Source: Actinoplanes auranticolor
GTDB lineage: Bacteria > Actinomycetota > Actinomycetes > Mycobacteriales > Micromonosporaceae
Direction: 5' to 3'
Assembly: GCF_018332655.1 (NCBI RefSeq)
Contig: NZ_BOQL01000028.1
Coordinates: 80,299-144,298 of the forward strand
DNA: 64,000 bases
The notes beneath the pieces were generated by a model. The model saw only the letters and a program-made list of their open reading frames with translations. It was not told the DNA's origin and searched no databases. This document shows, piece by piece, positions 38,035 to 46,889 of this stretch (position 1 is its first letter; each line of letters opens with the position of its first letter). The translations under genes were made by a program, and so were the position numbers.

Positions 38035-38898
38035 TCACGTGTCCTTCGCGCTGACCAGACTGGCGAAGACCACCACGTTGTCGCTGTAGCCCTGCTCGCC
38101 GCCCAGCCACCTGCCACCGCAGGTCATCAGGCGCAGCGATGGCCTGCTGTAGTCGCCGTAGACGCGCTTGACCGGCAGCTTCTCCTTGTGGAAGTGCTCC
38201 ACCGAGTTGATCTGGAAGATCGCCACCGAGTCGTCCTCCCGGAGCACCTCGATCTTCTGCCCGGCCTTCAGCTTGCCCAGGCCGGCGAAGACCGACGGGC
38301 CCGACCGGGTGTCCGCGTGGCCCACGATCAGCGCCGGGCCGAACTGTCCCGGGGTCGGTCCCTGGTCGAACCAGCCCGCCTCGTCGTGCCGGTTCAGCGG
38401 CGGCACGTCCACCGAGCCGTCCTTGGCCCGCCCCACGTGCAGGATCGGCGCCTCGACCTTGATCGAGGGGATCGTCAGGCGCCTCGGCGGGCTCGGGTCC
38501 AGGACCGGGAACGCCCGGGGCGGCGGCTTGTCCGGGCCCCGGAACAGCTCACCCAGGTCGAAGCCGGTTGCCGCACCCAGGCCCGCGCCGACCGTGAAGA
38601 GACCGACGAACACCAGGATCGCGGCCATCAAACCGAGCGGCACCGGCCGGCGGGCGGGCGGCGCGACGGGCCGCCGGGCGGGCGGCGCCGGCCGGGCCCA
38701 GGGCCGGGCGGCGGGCCCGGGCCGGGGGATGGGCCGGGCAGCGACGGCGGGGCGGGGTGACGGCCTGCGGGCCGGTACCCCCGCCGGAGCGGACCGGGGC
38801 TGGGGCCGGACCACGATCTCGGCCGGGCGGCGGCGCAGCACCGACTCGGGCATCCGGGGCCCCGGAGGTGTCGACCCGGAGATCGCCGGGCGGGTCAT
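38035..38898 (-). CDS. Class F sortase
   Basis: 287 residues. A long Pro/Arg/Ala-rich cytoplasmic head (residues 1-85), one transmembrane helix (LMAAILVFVGLFTVGAGLG) and a sortase domain with catalytic His in IVGHADTRSG and Cys in LMTCGG. The Arg usually found about ten residues after the Cys (YRDN) is replaced by Ser (GYSDNVVVFA); an Arg directly follows CGG instead. Sortases cleave a sorting signal and anchor proteins to the wall. Lies 10 nt after the surface-protein gene, which it may serve. Confidence 0.85.
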   Translation of the reverse strand: MTRPAISGSTPPGPRMPESVLRRRPAEIVVRPQPRSAPAGVPARRPSPRPAVAARPIPRPGPAARPWARPAPPARRPVAPPARRPVPLGLMAAILVFVGLFTVGAGLGAATGFDLGELFRGPDKPPPRAFPVLDPSPPRRLTIPSIKVEAPILHVGRAKDGSVDVPPLNRHDEAGWFDQGPTPGQFGPALIVGHADTRSGPSVFAGLGKLKAGQKIEVLREDDSVAIFQINSVEHFHKEKLPVKRVYGDYSRPSLRLMTCGGRWLGGEQGYSDNVVVFASLVSAKDT

Positions 38899-38908
38899 CC
38901 GCCGCGCC

Positions 38909-39406
38909 TCAGCCGAAGCGGCGGCGACGGGCGGCCACCACGCTCAGCGCGACCCCCGCGGCCAGCGCCGCGAGCCCACCACCGATCAGGTACGGCGCCG
39001 ACTGGCCACCGGCGGTGCCGCCACCGCCGGTCGCCGGTCCCCGGGCCGGTTCCACCCGCAGCACGACGTGCATGGTGCTCTTCGCGGTCTTGCCGTCGGG
39101 GCATTCCAGGGTGATGTCGTAGTCCCCGGCGTCCGTGGTGGCCGGGACCCGGGCGGTGGCCGTGAGGAAGCCGTACCGGGGCGAGACGATGACCGCGCCG
39201 GTCGGATCGGACGTGACCGTCGCCGCCCTGAGGTTGTCGTCACAGCTCGCCCGGATGCCGACCTCGTCGCCGGCCCGCACCGTGCTGGGATTGGTCTCCA
39301 CGAAGACGGCGGCCGCGCGGGCCGGAGTGTCGTCGATCAGCACGGCCGGCAGAGCCAGGGCCAGGATTGCCAGCGCGGCCGGCGCGGCACGGACGGGTGT
39401 GCGCAT
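38909..39406 (-). CDS. Secreted membrane-anchored Ig-like surface protein
   Basis: 165 residues from ATG 39406 with GGGGGAGG close upstream. Signal peptide (APAALAILALALPAVL), a beta-sandwich-like domain with a Cys pair (SCDDNLRAATV, LECPDGKTAKS) and the bacterial Ig-like opening NPSTVRAGDEVGI, a Gly/Thr linker and a C-terminal helix followed by Arg-rich tail (VALSVVAARRRRFG). The tail looks like a sorting or stop-transfer signal but no LPXTG or LAXTG is present before the helix. Partner of the downstream sortase by position. Confidence 0.8.
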   Translation of the reverse strand: MRTPVRAAPAALAILALALPAVLIDDTPARAAAVFVETNPSTVRAGDEVGIRASCDDNLRAATVTSDPTGAVIVSPRYGFLTATARVPATTDAGDYDITLECPDGKTAKSTMHVVLRVEPARGPATGGGGTAGGQSAPYLIGGGLAALAAGVALSVVAARRRRFG

Positions 39407-39571
39407 GACCTCCCCCTCCTGCCGTCCGGGCAGGAACCTCACGGACGGCTCATGAGGGTGATTTTCGCACCTCCGGGCCGTTTTCGCGTGGGTGCGGAGA
39501 TCCCGCTTATGAGTGTTGACACCCGACGCTCCGCGACGACCCGCTCTCCGCTACCGTGATTGACGTTCGGA

Positions 39572-39589
39572 TCACTGGGAACACAGTGA
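39572..39589. promoter_or_regulatory. Inverted repeat upstream of the CtaJ-like gene
   Basis: TCACTG-GGAACA-CAGTGA is a 6-6-6 perfect dyad about 40 nt before the TTG start. It could be an operator or a short mRNA hairpin; no regulator is identified. Confidence 0.4.
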
Positions 39590-39627
39590 ATTGGCCCGGT
39601 TCCTTATGACGCCTGGGGGCGTTGAGG

Positions 39628-39921
39628 TTGTCGATATTCAGCACGCTTCTCATCTACGCGATCATCCCGTTGGGTGTCATCGTGGTCGTCGCGGCGCTCG
39701 TCGCCGCCGGTTCCAGCCGGGACCGGCCCGCACGCCGCTACCGTCCCGGCCGGCCGTACGACTTCAAGCCGATCTGGTTCCTCGCGTCGCCGGCGCAGGT
39801 GAGCCCGGCGTTCGGTGGCAAGACCTCGTCCGCTCCGGAGCTGCCGCCCGGTGTCCTCGAGGACGCCAGGGGCATGCAGGTCCGGCCCGGCACGACAGGA
39901 GGCGCAAGTGACCGTTGGTGA
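39628..39921 (+). CDS. Small membrane protein resembling aa3-oxidase subunit CtaJ
   Basis: 97 residues from TTG 39628, chosen because GGGGG lies 8 nt upstream (TTG 39622 would be too close). One transmembrane helix (IYAIIPLGVIVVVAALVAAG) and the block RRYRPGRPYDFKPIWFL, which is the pattern remembered for the small actinobacterial protein named CtaJ. The rest is disordered. The stop overlaps the next gene by 14 nt. Assignment as an oxidase subunit rests on this motif and is tentative. Confidence 0.6.
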   Translation: MSIFSTLLIYAIIPLGVIVVVAALVAAGSSRDRPARRYRPGRPYDFKPIWFLASPAQVSPAFGGKTSSAPELPPGVLEDARGMQVRPGTTGGASDRW

Positions 39922-40399
39922 GCACCAGGCCATCGTCAGCGGCCCGGCCGATCAGCCGCTGACCGCACTGGACGAGCCCGGCGGCCCCACGCTGAGCGAG
40001 GAGCCCGAGCTGTCGACGTCCGACGCGGGCGTCGACGCGCTCGACGGGCCCTTCACCACCCGGCAGCTGCTGCGCCTCGACGAGGCCCTGCGGGTCGCCG
40101 ACCAGCAGACCGGCCTGACCTTCAGCGTCTTCATCGGTGACCTCGAGGAGCCGACCCGCGAGTACGCCGAGCAGCTGCACCGTCAGCTCGACGGCGCGGC
40201 CAAGGCCGTCCTGCTCGCCATCTCACCGAACCAGCGGATCCTGGAGATCGTCACCGGCAGCGACGCGCGCAAGCGCATCTCCGACCGCGACGCCAAGCTC
40301 GCGGCGCTGTCCATGGCGGCGTCGTTCGCCGGCGGTGACCTCGCCGGGGGCGTGCTCGCCGGGCTGGACCAGCTGGCGTCGCACGCCGGCCGGCACTAG
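39908..40399 (+). CDS. DUF5130-family protein
   Basis: 163 residues from GTG with AGGAGG upstream. After a disordered acidic 40 residues comes an alpha/beta domain: PFTTRQLLRLDEALRVADQQ, FSVFIGDLEEPTREYAEQLH, AVLLAISPNQRILEIVTGSD and a C-terminal Gly-rich helix. The fold resembles TPM-domain proteins but lacks a membrane anchor. Position between the HNH and pepN genes matches the mycobacterial order. Its tail overlaps the convergent Uma2 gene by 4 nt. Confidence 0.75.
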   Translation: MTVGEHQAIVSGPADQPLTALDEPGGPTLSEEPELSTSDAGVDALDGPFTTRQLLRLDEALRVADQQTGLTFSVFIGDLEEPTREYAEQLHRQLDGAAKAVLLAISPNQRILEIVTGSDARKRISDRDAKLAALSMAASFAGGDLAGGVLAGLDQLASHAGRH

Positions 40400-40956
40400 A
40401 GCCAAGCGGACGGGGAGACCCGGACCGGGAACGGGGCGTCGACCTGCACCAGGTCGTCGCCCCGGACTGTCTTCTGCGGCAGGTAGCCGTCGGGTCCCAG
40501 GGCGTAGGTGTGCAGCACCGGCGCCGGGTCCGGCTCGACTCGCCAGAAGGCGGCGATGCCCGCGTCGGCGTAGAGGCTGGGTTTGAGCAGCCGGTCGTAG
40601 CGGCGGCTGGTGTCGGTCTCGACCTCGATCACGCAGGCCACGTCGGCCGGGTCGGCCCAGATCGCGCCGGACGAGTGCGGCTTGAGCACGGTCACGTCCG
40701 GGATCAGATTGCTGGCGCCGGCGTCGATGCCCAGCCGGGCGCAGATCCACCAGCCGTTCGGGGCCGCCCCGCGCAAGATGGTCAGCAGGGCACGGACGAC
40801 GGCCTCGTGCGGCCCGTCCAGCGGCGGAGTGACGTGCAGGCTGCCGTCGACGATCTCGTAGCGGTGGCCGTCCTGCGGGAACAGGTGCAGATCCGGTTCC
40901 GTCCAGCGGCCGTCCGGGGCGGTCCATCTCGGCAGTGAGTTCGTACCGATCGCCAC
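40396..40956 (-). CDS. Uma2-family (DUF820) putative restriction-like endonuclease
   Basis: 186 residues from GTG 40956 with GGAGGTGG upstream. The PD-(D/E)xK core is visible as LIPDVTVLKP followed by ACVIEVETDTSRRYDRLLK, giving the Asp, Glu and Lys of the nuclease site; HRYEIVDGSLHVTPPLDGPH is the conserved N-terminal block. The family is abundant in actinobacteria and cyanobacteria, mostly without known function. Confidence 0.85.
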   Translation of the reverse strand: MAIGTNSLPRWTAPDGRWTEPDLHLFPQDGHRYEIVDGSLHVTPPLDGPHEAVVRALLTILRGAAPNGWWICARLGIDAGASNLIPDVTVLKPHSSGAIWADPADVACVIEVETDTSRRYDRLLKPSLYADAGIAAFWRVEPDPAPVLHTYALGPDGYLPQKTVRGDDLVQVDAPFPVRVSPSAWL

Positions 40957-41078
40957 CGGACCACCTCCATCACCGTGGAGTGCCAGCGTACTAACGCTCG
41001 GTTGTTTCCGACGGATTTCTGGCGCCGGAAGTTTCGCGGGTCGTGCGGATTCACTTCCGCACGACCCGCGCGAACTCA

Positions 41079-43643
41079 TCAACCGGCGGCGGCGTCCTTC
41101 GCGCGGGCCTTGAGCGCCCGCAGCACACCGTCACGGCCCTCGGCCACCAGCCGGCGCAGCGAGGGGGAGTGCCCGTCCCCGGCCAGCCAGGTGTCGGTCA
41201 GCGCGACCGTCTCCTCGCTGACCTGGTATGCCGGGTAGGCCAGCATCGCGAACTCCTGCGCGGGCTCACTGTCCGAACGCGCCCACACGTCGTCGACCAC
41301 CTCGAAGAACTTCGGCGCGTACGGCGCGGTCAGCTCCACCTGCGACGAGGTCTGGAAACCCTGCAGCAGCGACCGGCTGAGCCAGTTCGGCAGCTTGTCC
41401 TCGCCGGTCAGCTGGGCCCACACCCGGGCCTTGGTCTCCGGCGTCGGCAGCAGTGCGCGGGCCAGTGCCGCCTCCCGCTCGCCGCTGGCCGTGCGGTCCG
41501 ACGCGAGCTCCTCGGCGATCTCCGCCTCGGTCGCCGCGCCCCGGGCGGCCAGCGCCTCCAGCAGCGACCAGCGCAGCTCGGTGTCGATGGTCAGCCCGTC
41601 CGGCACGCCGGTGCCGTTCAGCCAGCCGCGGAGCACCGCGAGGTCGTCGTCGCCGCGGCCGGCGTTGATGAAGGCGCGGGCCCAGGCCAGCTGGAAGCCG
41701 CTGCCCGGCTCGGCCGCCGCCAGCGCCGCGCGGGCCGTGTCGGTGAGCAGCGCCCAGCCGGTCGGGGCCCACGCCGGGTCGGCGTACATGGTCAGCGTCG
41801 TGGCCGCCTGCCGCAGGGTCGCGGTGGTCAGGTTGATGTCGCGTTCCTCGGGCAGGCCGGTGCCGACCAGCGCCAGGTAGTCCCGGGCGGCCAGCTCGGC
41901 GTCGCGCAGCATGTCCCAGGCCGCGGCCCAGCACAGCGCCCGCGGCAGCGACGATTCGAAGCCGTCGATGTGCCGCACCACCGTGGCCATCGAGCGCTCG
42001 TCCAGGCGCAGCTTCGCGTACGTCAGGTCGTCGTCGTTGAGCAGCAGCACGTCCGCCGCCGGCACCCCGGCCAGCGCGGGGATCTCGGTCTCCTCGCCGG
42101 TCACGTCGATCTCGAGCAGATCGCGGCGGACCAGCCGGTCGTCCCGGACGTCGTAGAGGCCGACGCCGATGCGGTGGGTGCGCAGCGTGGGATAGGCGGC
42201 GGGCGCCTCCTGCTTGACCACGACCTTCTCGTACGCGCCGTCGGCCCCGATCGTCAGCACCGGGCGCAGCGTGTTGACCTGGGCCGTCTCCAGCCACTGG
42301 GCGGCGAACTTGCGCAGCTCTCGGCCCGACGCGGTCTCCAGCTCGGTGAGCAGGTCGTCGAAGGTGGCGTTGCCCCACGCGTGCCGCTGGAAGTACGCCC
42401 GCAGCCCGGCCAGGAACGAGTCCAGCCCGACGTACGCGACGAGCTGCTTGATGACGCTCGCGCCCTTGGCGTACGTGATGCCGTCGAAGTTGACCTCGAC
42501 GGCCTCCAGGTCCGGCATCTCGCAGTAGACGGGGTGGGTCGAGGAGAGCTGGTCCTGGCGGTAACCCCAGGCCTTGCGGACCGACAGGAACGTCGACCAC
42601 GCGTCGGTGAAGCGGGTGGCCGAGGTGTTGCACCAGTGGCTGGCCCACTCGGCGAACGACTCGTTCAGCCACAGGTCGTTCCACCAGCGCATGGTGACCA
42701 GGTCACCGAACCACATGTGGGCCAGCTCGTGCAGGATCGTGTTGGCGCGCTGCTCGTACTCGTAGTCGGTGACCTGCGAGCGGAAGATGTAGTGCGCCTC
42801 GGCGTGCGTCACGCAGCCGAAGTTCTCCATCGCGCCGGCGTTGAAGTCGGGCACCCAGAGCTGGTCGTACTTGGGCAGCGGGTACCGCACGCCGAACTGC
42901 TCGTGGAAGAAGTCGAAACCCTGCTTGGTGATCAGGAACAGGTCGTCCGGGTCGAGGTACTGCGCCATCGAGGCCCGGCAGAAGATGCCCAGCTCGATGC
43001 CGTCGTGACTGTCCCGGACCTCGTGGTACGGCCCGGCGCACAGCGCGGTGATGTACGTGCTCATCCGCGGCGACGTGCTGAAATGCACCGTCTTGGCGCC
43101 GCCGGCAGCCTCGGCCGTGGACTCCACCGGCATGTTGGACACGACTTTCCAGTGTCCGGGGACGGTGGCGTGCCAGGTGAAGACGCTCTTGAGGTCGGGC
43201 TGGTCGAAGGCGGCGTAGACGCGCTGGGCGTCCGCCGTCTCGAACTGGCTGTACAGGTAGATCTCCTGGTCGACCGGGTCCTCGCTGCGCTGCAGGCCCT
43301 GCCCGCTCGCCGAGTACGCGAAATCGGCGTCGACGACCAGGGTGTTGTCCGCGGCCAGGCCGGTCAGGGTCAGGCCCCGCTCCGCCGACCAGCCGGACAG
43401 CTCGACCGGTGTGCCGTTCAGCACCGCCGAGCGGATGCTCGCCGCCGCCACCTCGATGAACGTCTGCGCGCCGGGCTCGGCGCAGCGGAACGTGACCTCG
43501 GTGGTCGACCGGAACGTGCCGGCACCGGGCCCGCCGTGGCCGTCGGTCAGATCCAAGGCGATGTCGTACCCGGTCACCTCGAGCAGGCGGGCCCGCTCGG
43601 CGGCCTCGACCTGGGTCAGGTTACGAACTCCGGCCACGTTCAC
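41079..43643 (-). CDS. pepN: Aminopeptidase N (M1 family)
   Basis: 854 residues. The exopeptidase motif GAMENFG is followed by the zinc site HELAHMWFGDLVT and the third ligand in NESFAEW, 18 residues on. The N-terminal beta domain and the long helical C-terminal domain give the normal PepN length. Cytoplasmic removal of N-terminal residues from peptides, downstream of Clp and other proteases. GTG start with GGAGGAGA just before it. Divergent from the mycothiol reductase gene, as in M. tuberculosis. Confidence 0.97.
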   Translation of the reverse strand: MNVAGVRNLTQVEAAERARLLEVTGYDIALDLTDGHGGPGAGTFRSTTEVTFRCAEPGAQTFIEVAAASIRSAVLNGTPVELSGWSAERGLTLTGLAADNTLVVDADFAYSASGQGLQRSEDPVDQEIYLYSQFETADAQRVYAAFDQPDLKSVFTWHATVPGHWKVVSNMPVESTAEAAGGAKTVHFSTSPRMSTYITALCAGPYHEVRDSHDGIELGIFCRASMAQYLDPDDLFLITKQGFDFFHEQFGVRYPLPKYDQLWVPDFNAGAMENFGCVTHAEAHYIFRSQVTDYEYEQRANTILHELAHMWFGDLVTMRWWNDLWLNESFAEWASHWCNTSATRFTDAWSTFLSVRKAWGYRQDQLSSTHPVYCEMPDLEAVEVNFDGITYAKGASVIKQLVAYVGLDSFLAGLRAYFQRHAWGNATFDDLLTELETASGRELRKFAAQWLETAQVNTLRPVLTIGADGAYEKVVVKQEAPAAYPTLRTHRIGVGLYDVRDDRLVRRDLLEIDVTGEETEIPALAGVPAADVLLLNDDDLTYAKLRLDERSMATVVRHIDGFESSLPRALCWAAAWDMLRDAELAARDYLALVGTGLPEERDINLTTATLRQAATTLTMYADPAWAPTGWALLTDTARAALAAAEPGSGFQLAWARAFINAGRGDDDLAVLRGWLNGTGVPDGLTIDTELRWSLLEALAARGAATEAEIAEELASDRTASGEREAALARALLPTPETKARVWAQLTGEDKLPNWLSRSLLQGFQTSSQVELTAPYAPKFFEVVDDVWARSDSEPAQEFAMLAYPAYQVSEETVALTDTWLAGDGHSPSLRRLVAEGRDGVLRALKARAKDAAAG

Positions 43644-43764
43644 TCTCCTCCATGCTGGTCCAGGCTTCGTCGCCCCGACCTAGAGCTTTCCACGTCACCC
43701 TATGCGCTCGGCTGGTGGCGCATGTCACCGCCGGGTGCGGGTGGAAAGGGGCAGGATCGCAGGT

Positions 43765-44391
43765 ATGACTGAACGCTCCGCGGTCGACATGTGGTTCGAC
43801 CCGATCTGTCCCTGGGCCTGGATGACCTCGCGCTGGTTGCTCGAGGTGGAACAGGTCCGGCCGGTCGACATCACGTTCAACGTGATGAGTCTCTCGGTGC
43901 TCAACGCGGGCCGTGACCTGCCCGAGCAGTACCAGGAGCTCATGACCAAGGGATGGGGCCCGGTCCGGGTCTGCATCGCCGCCGCCGAAGCCGGCGGCCC
44001 GCAGGTCCTCCGCGACCTGTACACGGCCCTCGGCACCCGTATCCACCTGCAGAAGTACGAGCTGGACAAGAAGCTCTACACCGAGGCGCTGACCGAGGTG
44101 GGTCTCGACCCGGCACTGGCCGACGCGGCCGGCAGCGACGCCTGGGACGACGCGCTGACGGCCAGCCACAACGCCGGTATGAAGCCGGTCGGCACGGACG
44201 TGGGCACCCCGGTGATCCACGCGCCGGGCCCGGTCGAGGGGGAGAAGGTCGCCTTCTTCGGCCCGGTGGTCACGCCGGCCCCGAAGGGCGAGGCCGCGGG
44301 CAAACTCTGGGACGGCGTCCTGCTCGTCGCGGGCACCCCGGGCTTCTACGAGCTCAAGCGCAGCCGCGACCAGGACCCCATCTTCGACTGA
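43765..44391 (+). CDS. Mycothiol-dependent reductase of the Rv2466c / DsbA-like family
   Basis: 208 residues with a thioredoxin fold and helical insertion. The active site reads FDPICPWAW, where the family usually has CPWC, so only the nucleophilic Cys is present. cis-Pro region GTPVIHAP and DALTASHNAGMKPVG match the family. Rv2466c uses mycothiol to reduce nitro compounds and oxidised targets. ATG is 7 nt behind CAGGAT (43752-43757), a leaderless pattern. Confidence 0.85.
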   Translation: MTERSAVDMWFDPICPWAWMTSRWLLEVEQVRPVDITFNVMSLSVLNAGRDLPEQYQELMTKGWGPVRVCIAAAEAGGPQVLRDLYTALGTRIHLQKYELDKKLYTEALTEVGLDPALADAAGSDAWDDALTASHNAGMKPVGTDVGTPVIHAPGPVEGEKVAFFGPVVTPAPKGEAAGKLWDGVLLVAGTPGFYELKRSRDQDPIFD

Positions 44392-44401
44392 ATCGCCACC
44401 T

Positions 44402-44454
44402 GAGCCTCCGGCCAGTCGTTGGATGTAGTGAGAACCACATCTGACCGGAGGCTC
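44402..44454. promoter_or_regulatory. Inverted repeat before the small basic protein gene
   Basis: GAGCCTCCGG (44402-44411) pairs with CCGGAGGCTC (44444-44453). The right arm contains the GGAGG ribosome site of the 80-residue ORF, so folding would hide it. It may control translation or be a weak terminator for the upstream gene. Confidence 0.5.
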
Positions 44455-44456
44455 TG

Positions 44457-44699
44457 ATGGCCGAGTCCGACAGCGTTGCCACTTCCACGATCGCTGTGCA
44501 TCGTGGCGTGTGGGACAGCTTCTGCCCCAATCTGCCGGCGGATGTCGCCGCGATGGTGGCGCCGCCCGTCACCGTCACCGCCTTCCCGGTGGCCGAGGCG
44601 GGACCGCCCGTCGCGGCGGTCCGCAAGGCGAAGCAGGCGAAGATGCGCGGCAACATGCCGTCCGTGCCCGCGTACGGCCGGGCCCGCCGCTCGAAGTGA
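44457..44699 (+). CDS. Small basic protein of unknown function
   Basis: 80 residues from ATG with GGAGG 8 nt upstream. N-terminal half is mixed with one Cys (WDSFCPNLPADVA); the C-terminus is basic (VRKAKQAKMRGNMP, GRARRSK) and could bind nucleic acid. No known domain. Upstream 52 nt contain GAGCCTCCGGCCAG and CTGACCGGAGGCTC, an inverted repeat that brackets the promoter region. Confidence 0.6.
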   Translation: MAESDSVATSTIAVHRGVWDSFCPNLPADVAAMVAPPVTVTAFPVAEAGPPVAAVRKAKQAKMRGNMPSVPAYGRARRSK

Positions 44700-44758
44700 G
44701 CGTGGGAACACACCGGGGTGTCCGCGCGGGTGTCACAGCCGGTCGGTAGGTTCGCGGC

Positions 44759-45949
44759 ATGACGGTCGTGCACCCGATCAGCCGGGCCTGGATCACCACT
44801 GGCGGCACCGGCGCGCAGAACTACGACGAGTTCGCCGACGATGCCGAGATCACCGGGATCATCGCCGCGAACCCGCACAGCGCGCTCGCCATCGAGATGC
44901 CCCACCGGGCGCCCGAGTCCCTGGGCAAGCCGTTCCTCGACTGCCTCGGCGACGCCGCCCAGCGGCTCGCGCGGGACAAGGCCGAGGGCAGCTACACGCC
45001 CGCCGAGCAGGTGGTGGTCCTGTACCGGATCACCGCGGCCGGCGAGCCCACCGCGTACGGCCTGTGGGCGCTGGTCGACACCGACCAGATCTCCACCAGC
45101 GCCGACGAGCCCGGCCTGGTCATCCGCAACGAGGACGTGTTCATCGCCAAGGTGCGCGAGCGCGTCGCCCTGGCCGACGCCCTGCAGACCCTGCTCTCCC
45201 CGGTGCTGCTGCTGCAGACCGGCCAGGGCGAGGAACTGCACGCCGCGCTGGCCGCGGCGAGCGACGCGGCCGGTGCGCCGGCCGCCACCGACACCGACCA
45301 GAGCGGCCGCACGCACGCCATCTGGGTGATTCCCGCGGGTCCGCTGCAGGACCGGCTGACCGCGCTGGCCGGCGGCGGCGAGCTCGTCGTCGCGGACGGC
45401 AACCACCGCAGCCTGGCCGCGCAGACCGGTGGGCTGCCGCGCTTCCTGGCCGTCGTGACCACCCCGGCGTCCGTCGCGATCCAGCCCTACAACCGCCTGA
45501 TCGCCGAGCTGCCGGACGCCGACTTCGTCGCCCGCCTGACCGCGGCCGGGGCCCGGGTCGAGGAGCTGCCGCGCCCCGCGGCGGTGCCCACCAAGGGCAC
45601 CATCGAGCTGTACGCGGCCGGCCGCTCGTACTCGGTCGTGCTGCCCCCGGCGCCGGGCTCGTCCCCGGTGGAGAACCTCGACCACGCCCTGGTGGAGCGG
45701 ATCCTGCTCGGTGACGTGCTCGGGCTCGACCCGGGCGACAAGCGCGTCTCGTACATCGGCGGCGACTACCCGGCCGAGTGGCTGCGCGGGGAGGTCGACG
45801 CGGGCCGGGCCGAGCTGGCCGTGCTGATCGCCCCGGTCACGGTGGAGGACTTCGTGGCGGTCAACCTGGCCCGCCAGAAGCTGCCCCGCAAGAGCACCTG
45901 GTTCACCCCCAAGGCCCGCGGCGGCCTCGTACTGGCCCAGCTCGACTGA
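44759..45949 (+). CDS. DUF1015 family protein
   Basis: 396 residues. DUF1015 features: an N-terminal NPHSALAIEMPHRAP, a central EDVFIAKVRERVALADALQTL and the conserved VVADGNHRSLAAQ followed by a C-terminal FTPKARGGLVLAQLD. The family is often near serine metabolism or redox genes but has no proven reaction. ATG is 6 nt behind TAGGTT (44747-44752). Its stop overlaps the next start (TGATG). Confidence 0.85.
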   Translation: MTVVHPISRAWITTGGTGAQNYDEFADDAEITGIIAANPHSALAIEMPHRAPESLGKPFLDCLGDAAQRLARDKAEGSYTPAEQVVVLYRITAAGEPTAYGLWALVDTDQISTSADEPGLVIRNEDVFIAKVRERVALADALQTLLSPVLLLQTGQGEELHAALAAASDAAGAPAATDTDQSGRTHAIWVIPAGPLQDRLTALAGGGELVVADGNHRSLAAQTGGLPRFLAVVTTPASVAIQPYNRLIAELPDADFVARLTAAGARVEELPRPAAVPTKGTIELYAAGRSYSVVLPPAPGSSPVENLDHALVERILLGDVLGLDPGDKRVSYIGGDYPAEWLRGEVDAGRAELAVLIAPVTVEDFVAVNLARQKLPRKSTWFTPKARGGLVLAQLD

Positions 45950-46866
45950 TGCTGCACCCCCAGGTGGAGGCGTCACTGGCGATCCGCCGGCGGCCCAGTG
46001 CCGAGGTGCTCGCGGCTGACCCGTACGAGCAGCTGCTCTTCGCCCGCCGGGCGATGGAGGAGTCCAACGAGGCCGAGTGCGGCCCGGCCATCCCGCTGCC
46101 CGTCGTGGTCGACGTGGACGCCGACGGCGTGCCCTGCCGGCTGTACGCGGCCCGCACCAACGCGCCCGTCTTCGTCTACGTGCACGGCGGCGGCTGGTGC
46201 TACGGCAGCGTGGAGACGGTGGACCGGCTCTGCCGGCGCATCGCGGACCGCTCCGGCTGCGCGGTCCTGTCGGTCGGCTACCGGCTCGCCCCCGAGCACG
46301 TCTTCCCGGCGGCTCTGCAGGACGTGGAGACGGTGCTGGGCTGGGTCCGCAAGGAAGGAGCGGGTCTCGGCGTCGACCCGTCCCGGCTGGCGATCGGCGG
46401 GGACAGCGCCGGTGGCCAGCTCGCCACGGTCGCCGCCCGGCGTCAGCGCGACGCCGCGACCCCGCTGGACTACCAGGTGCTGATCTACCCGGCGATCGAC
46501 CCGATGACCGCCTCGGAGTCCTACGACGAGGTCGGCGGCCACGGCCTGGACCGGGCGTCGATGCGGCTGGCCTGGGAGTCCTTCGTGCCCGAGCCGGCGC
46601 AGCGGTTCAGCCCGGACGTGGCGCCGCTCGCGGTGGCCGACCTGGCCGGCATGCCGCCGACCCTGCTGCTCACCGCGGAGTACGACGTCCTCCGCGACGA
46701 GGGCGCCGACTACGCGGACGCCCTGCTCAGCGCCGGGGTGCCGGTGGTCCACGTCCGGTACGCGGGCGTCAACCACGGCTTCGTCCGCAAGCTCGCCGTC
46801 TTCGACGCGGCGCGGGCGGCGGCCGATCAGATCGCTGTGAGCCTGCGGGCCGCGCTGACGTTCTGA
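45949..46866 (+). CDS. Alpha/beta hydrolase of the hormone-sensitive-lipase type
   Basis: 305 residues. The HSL oxyanion motif VHGGGWCYG lies near residue 80, the nucleophile is in GGDSAGGQLA near 150, the Asp in EYDVLRDEG and the His in GVNHGFVRK near the C-terminus. No signal peptide. Likely a carboxylesterase for short acyl esters. Coupled to DUF1015 by a 1 nt stop-start overlap. Confidence 0.9.
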   Translation: MLHPQVEASLAIRRRPSAEVLAADPYEQLLFARRAMEESNEAECGPAIPLPVVVDVDADGVPCRLYAARTNAPVFVYVHGGGWCYGSVETVDRLCRRIADRSGCAVLSVGYRLAPEHVFPAALQDVETVLGWVRKEGAGLGVDPSRLAIGGDSAGGQLATVAARRQRDAATPLDYQVLIYPAIDPMTASESYDEVGGHGLDRASMRLAWESFVPEPAQRFSPDVAPLAVADLAGMPPTLLLTAEYDVLRDEGADYADALLSAGVPVVHVRYAGVNHGFVRKLAVFDAARAAADQIAVSLRAALTF

Positions 46867-46889
46867 TCGCGGTTTGACAGACTGCGGTC

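Noticed and set aside
38909..39406. A classical LPXTG-anchored sortase substrate
   Set aside because: No LPXTG or LAXTG precedes the C-terminal helix.
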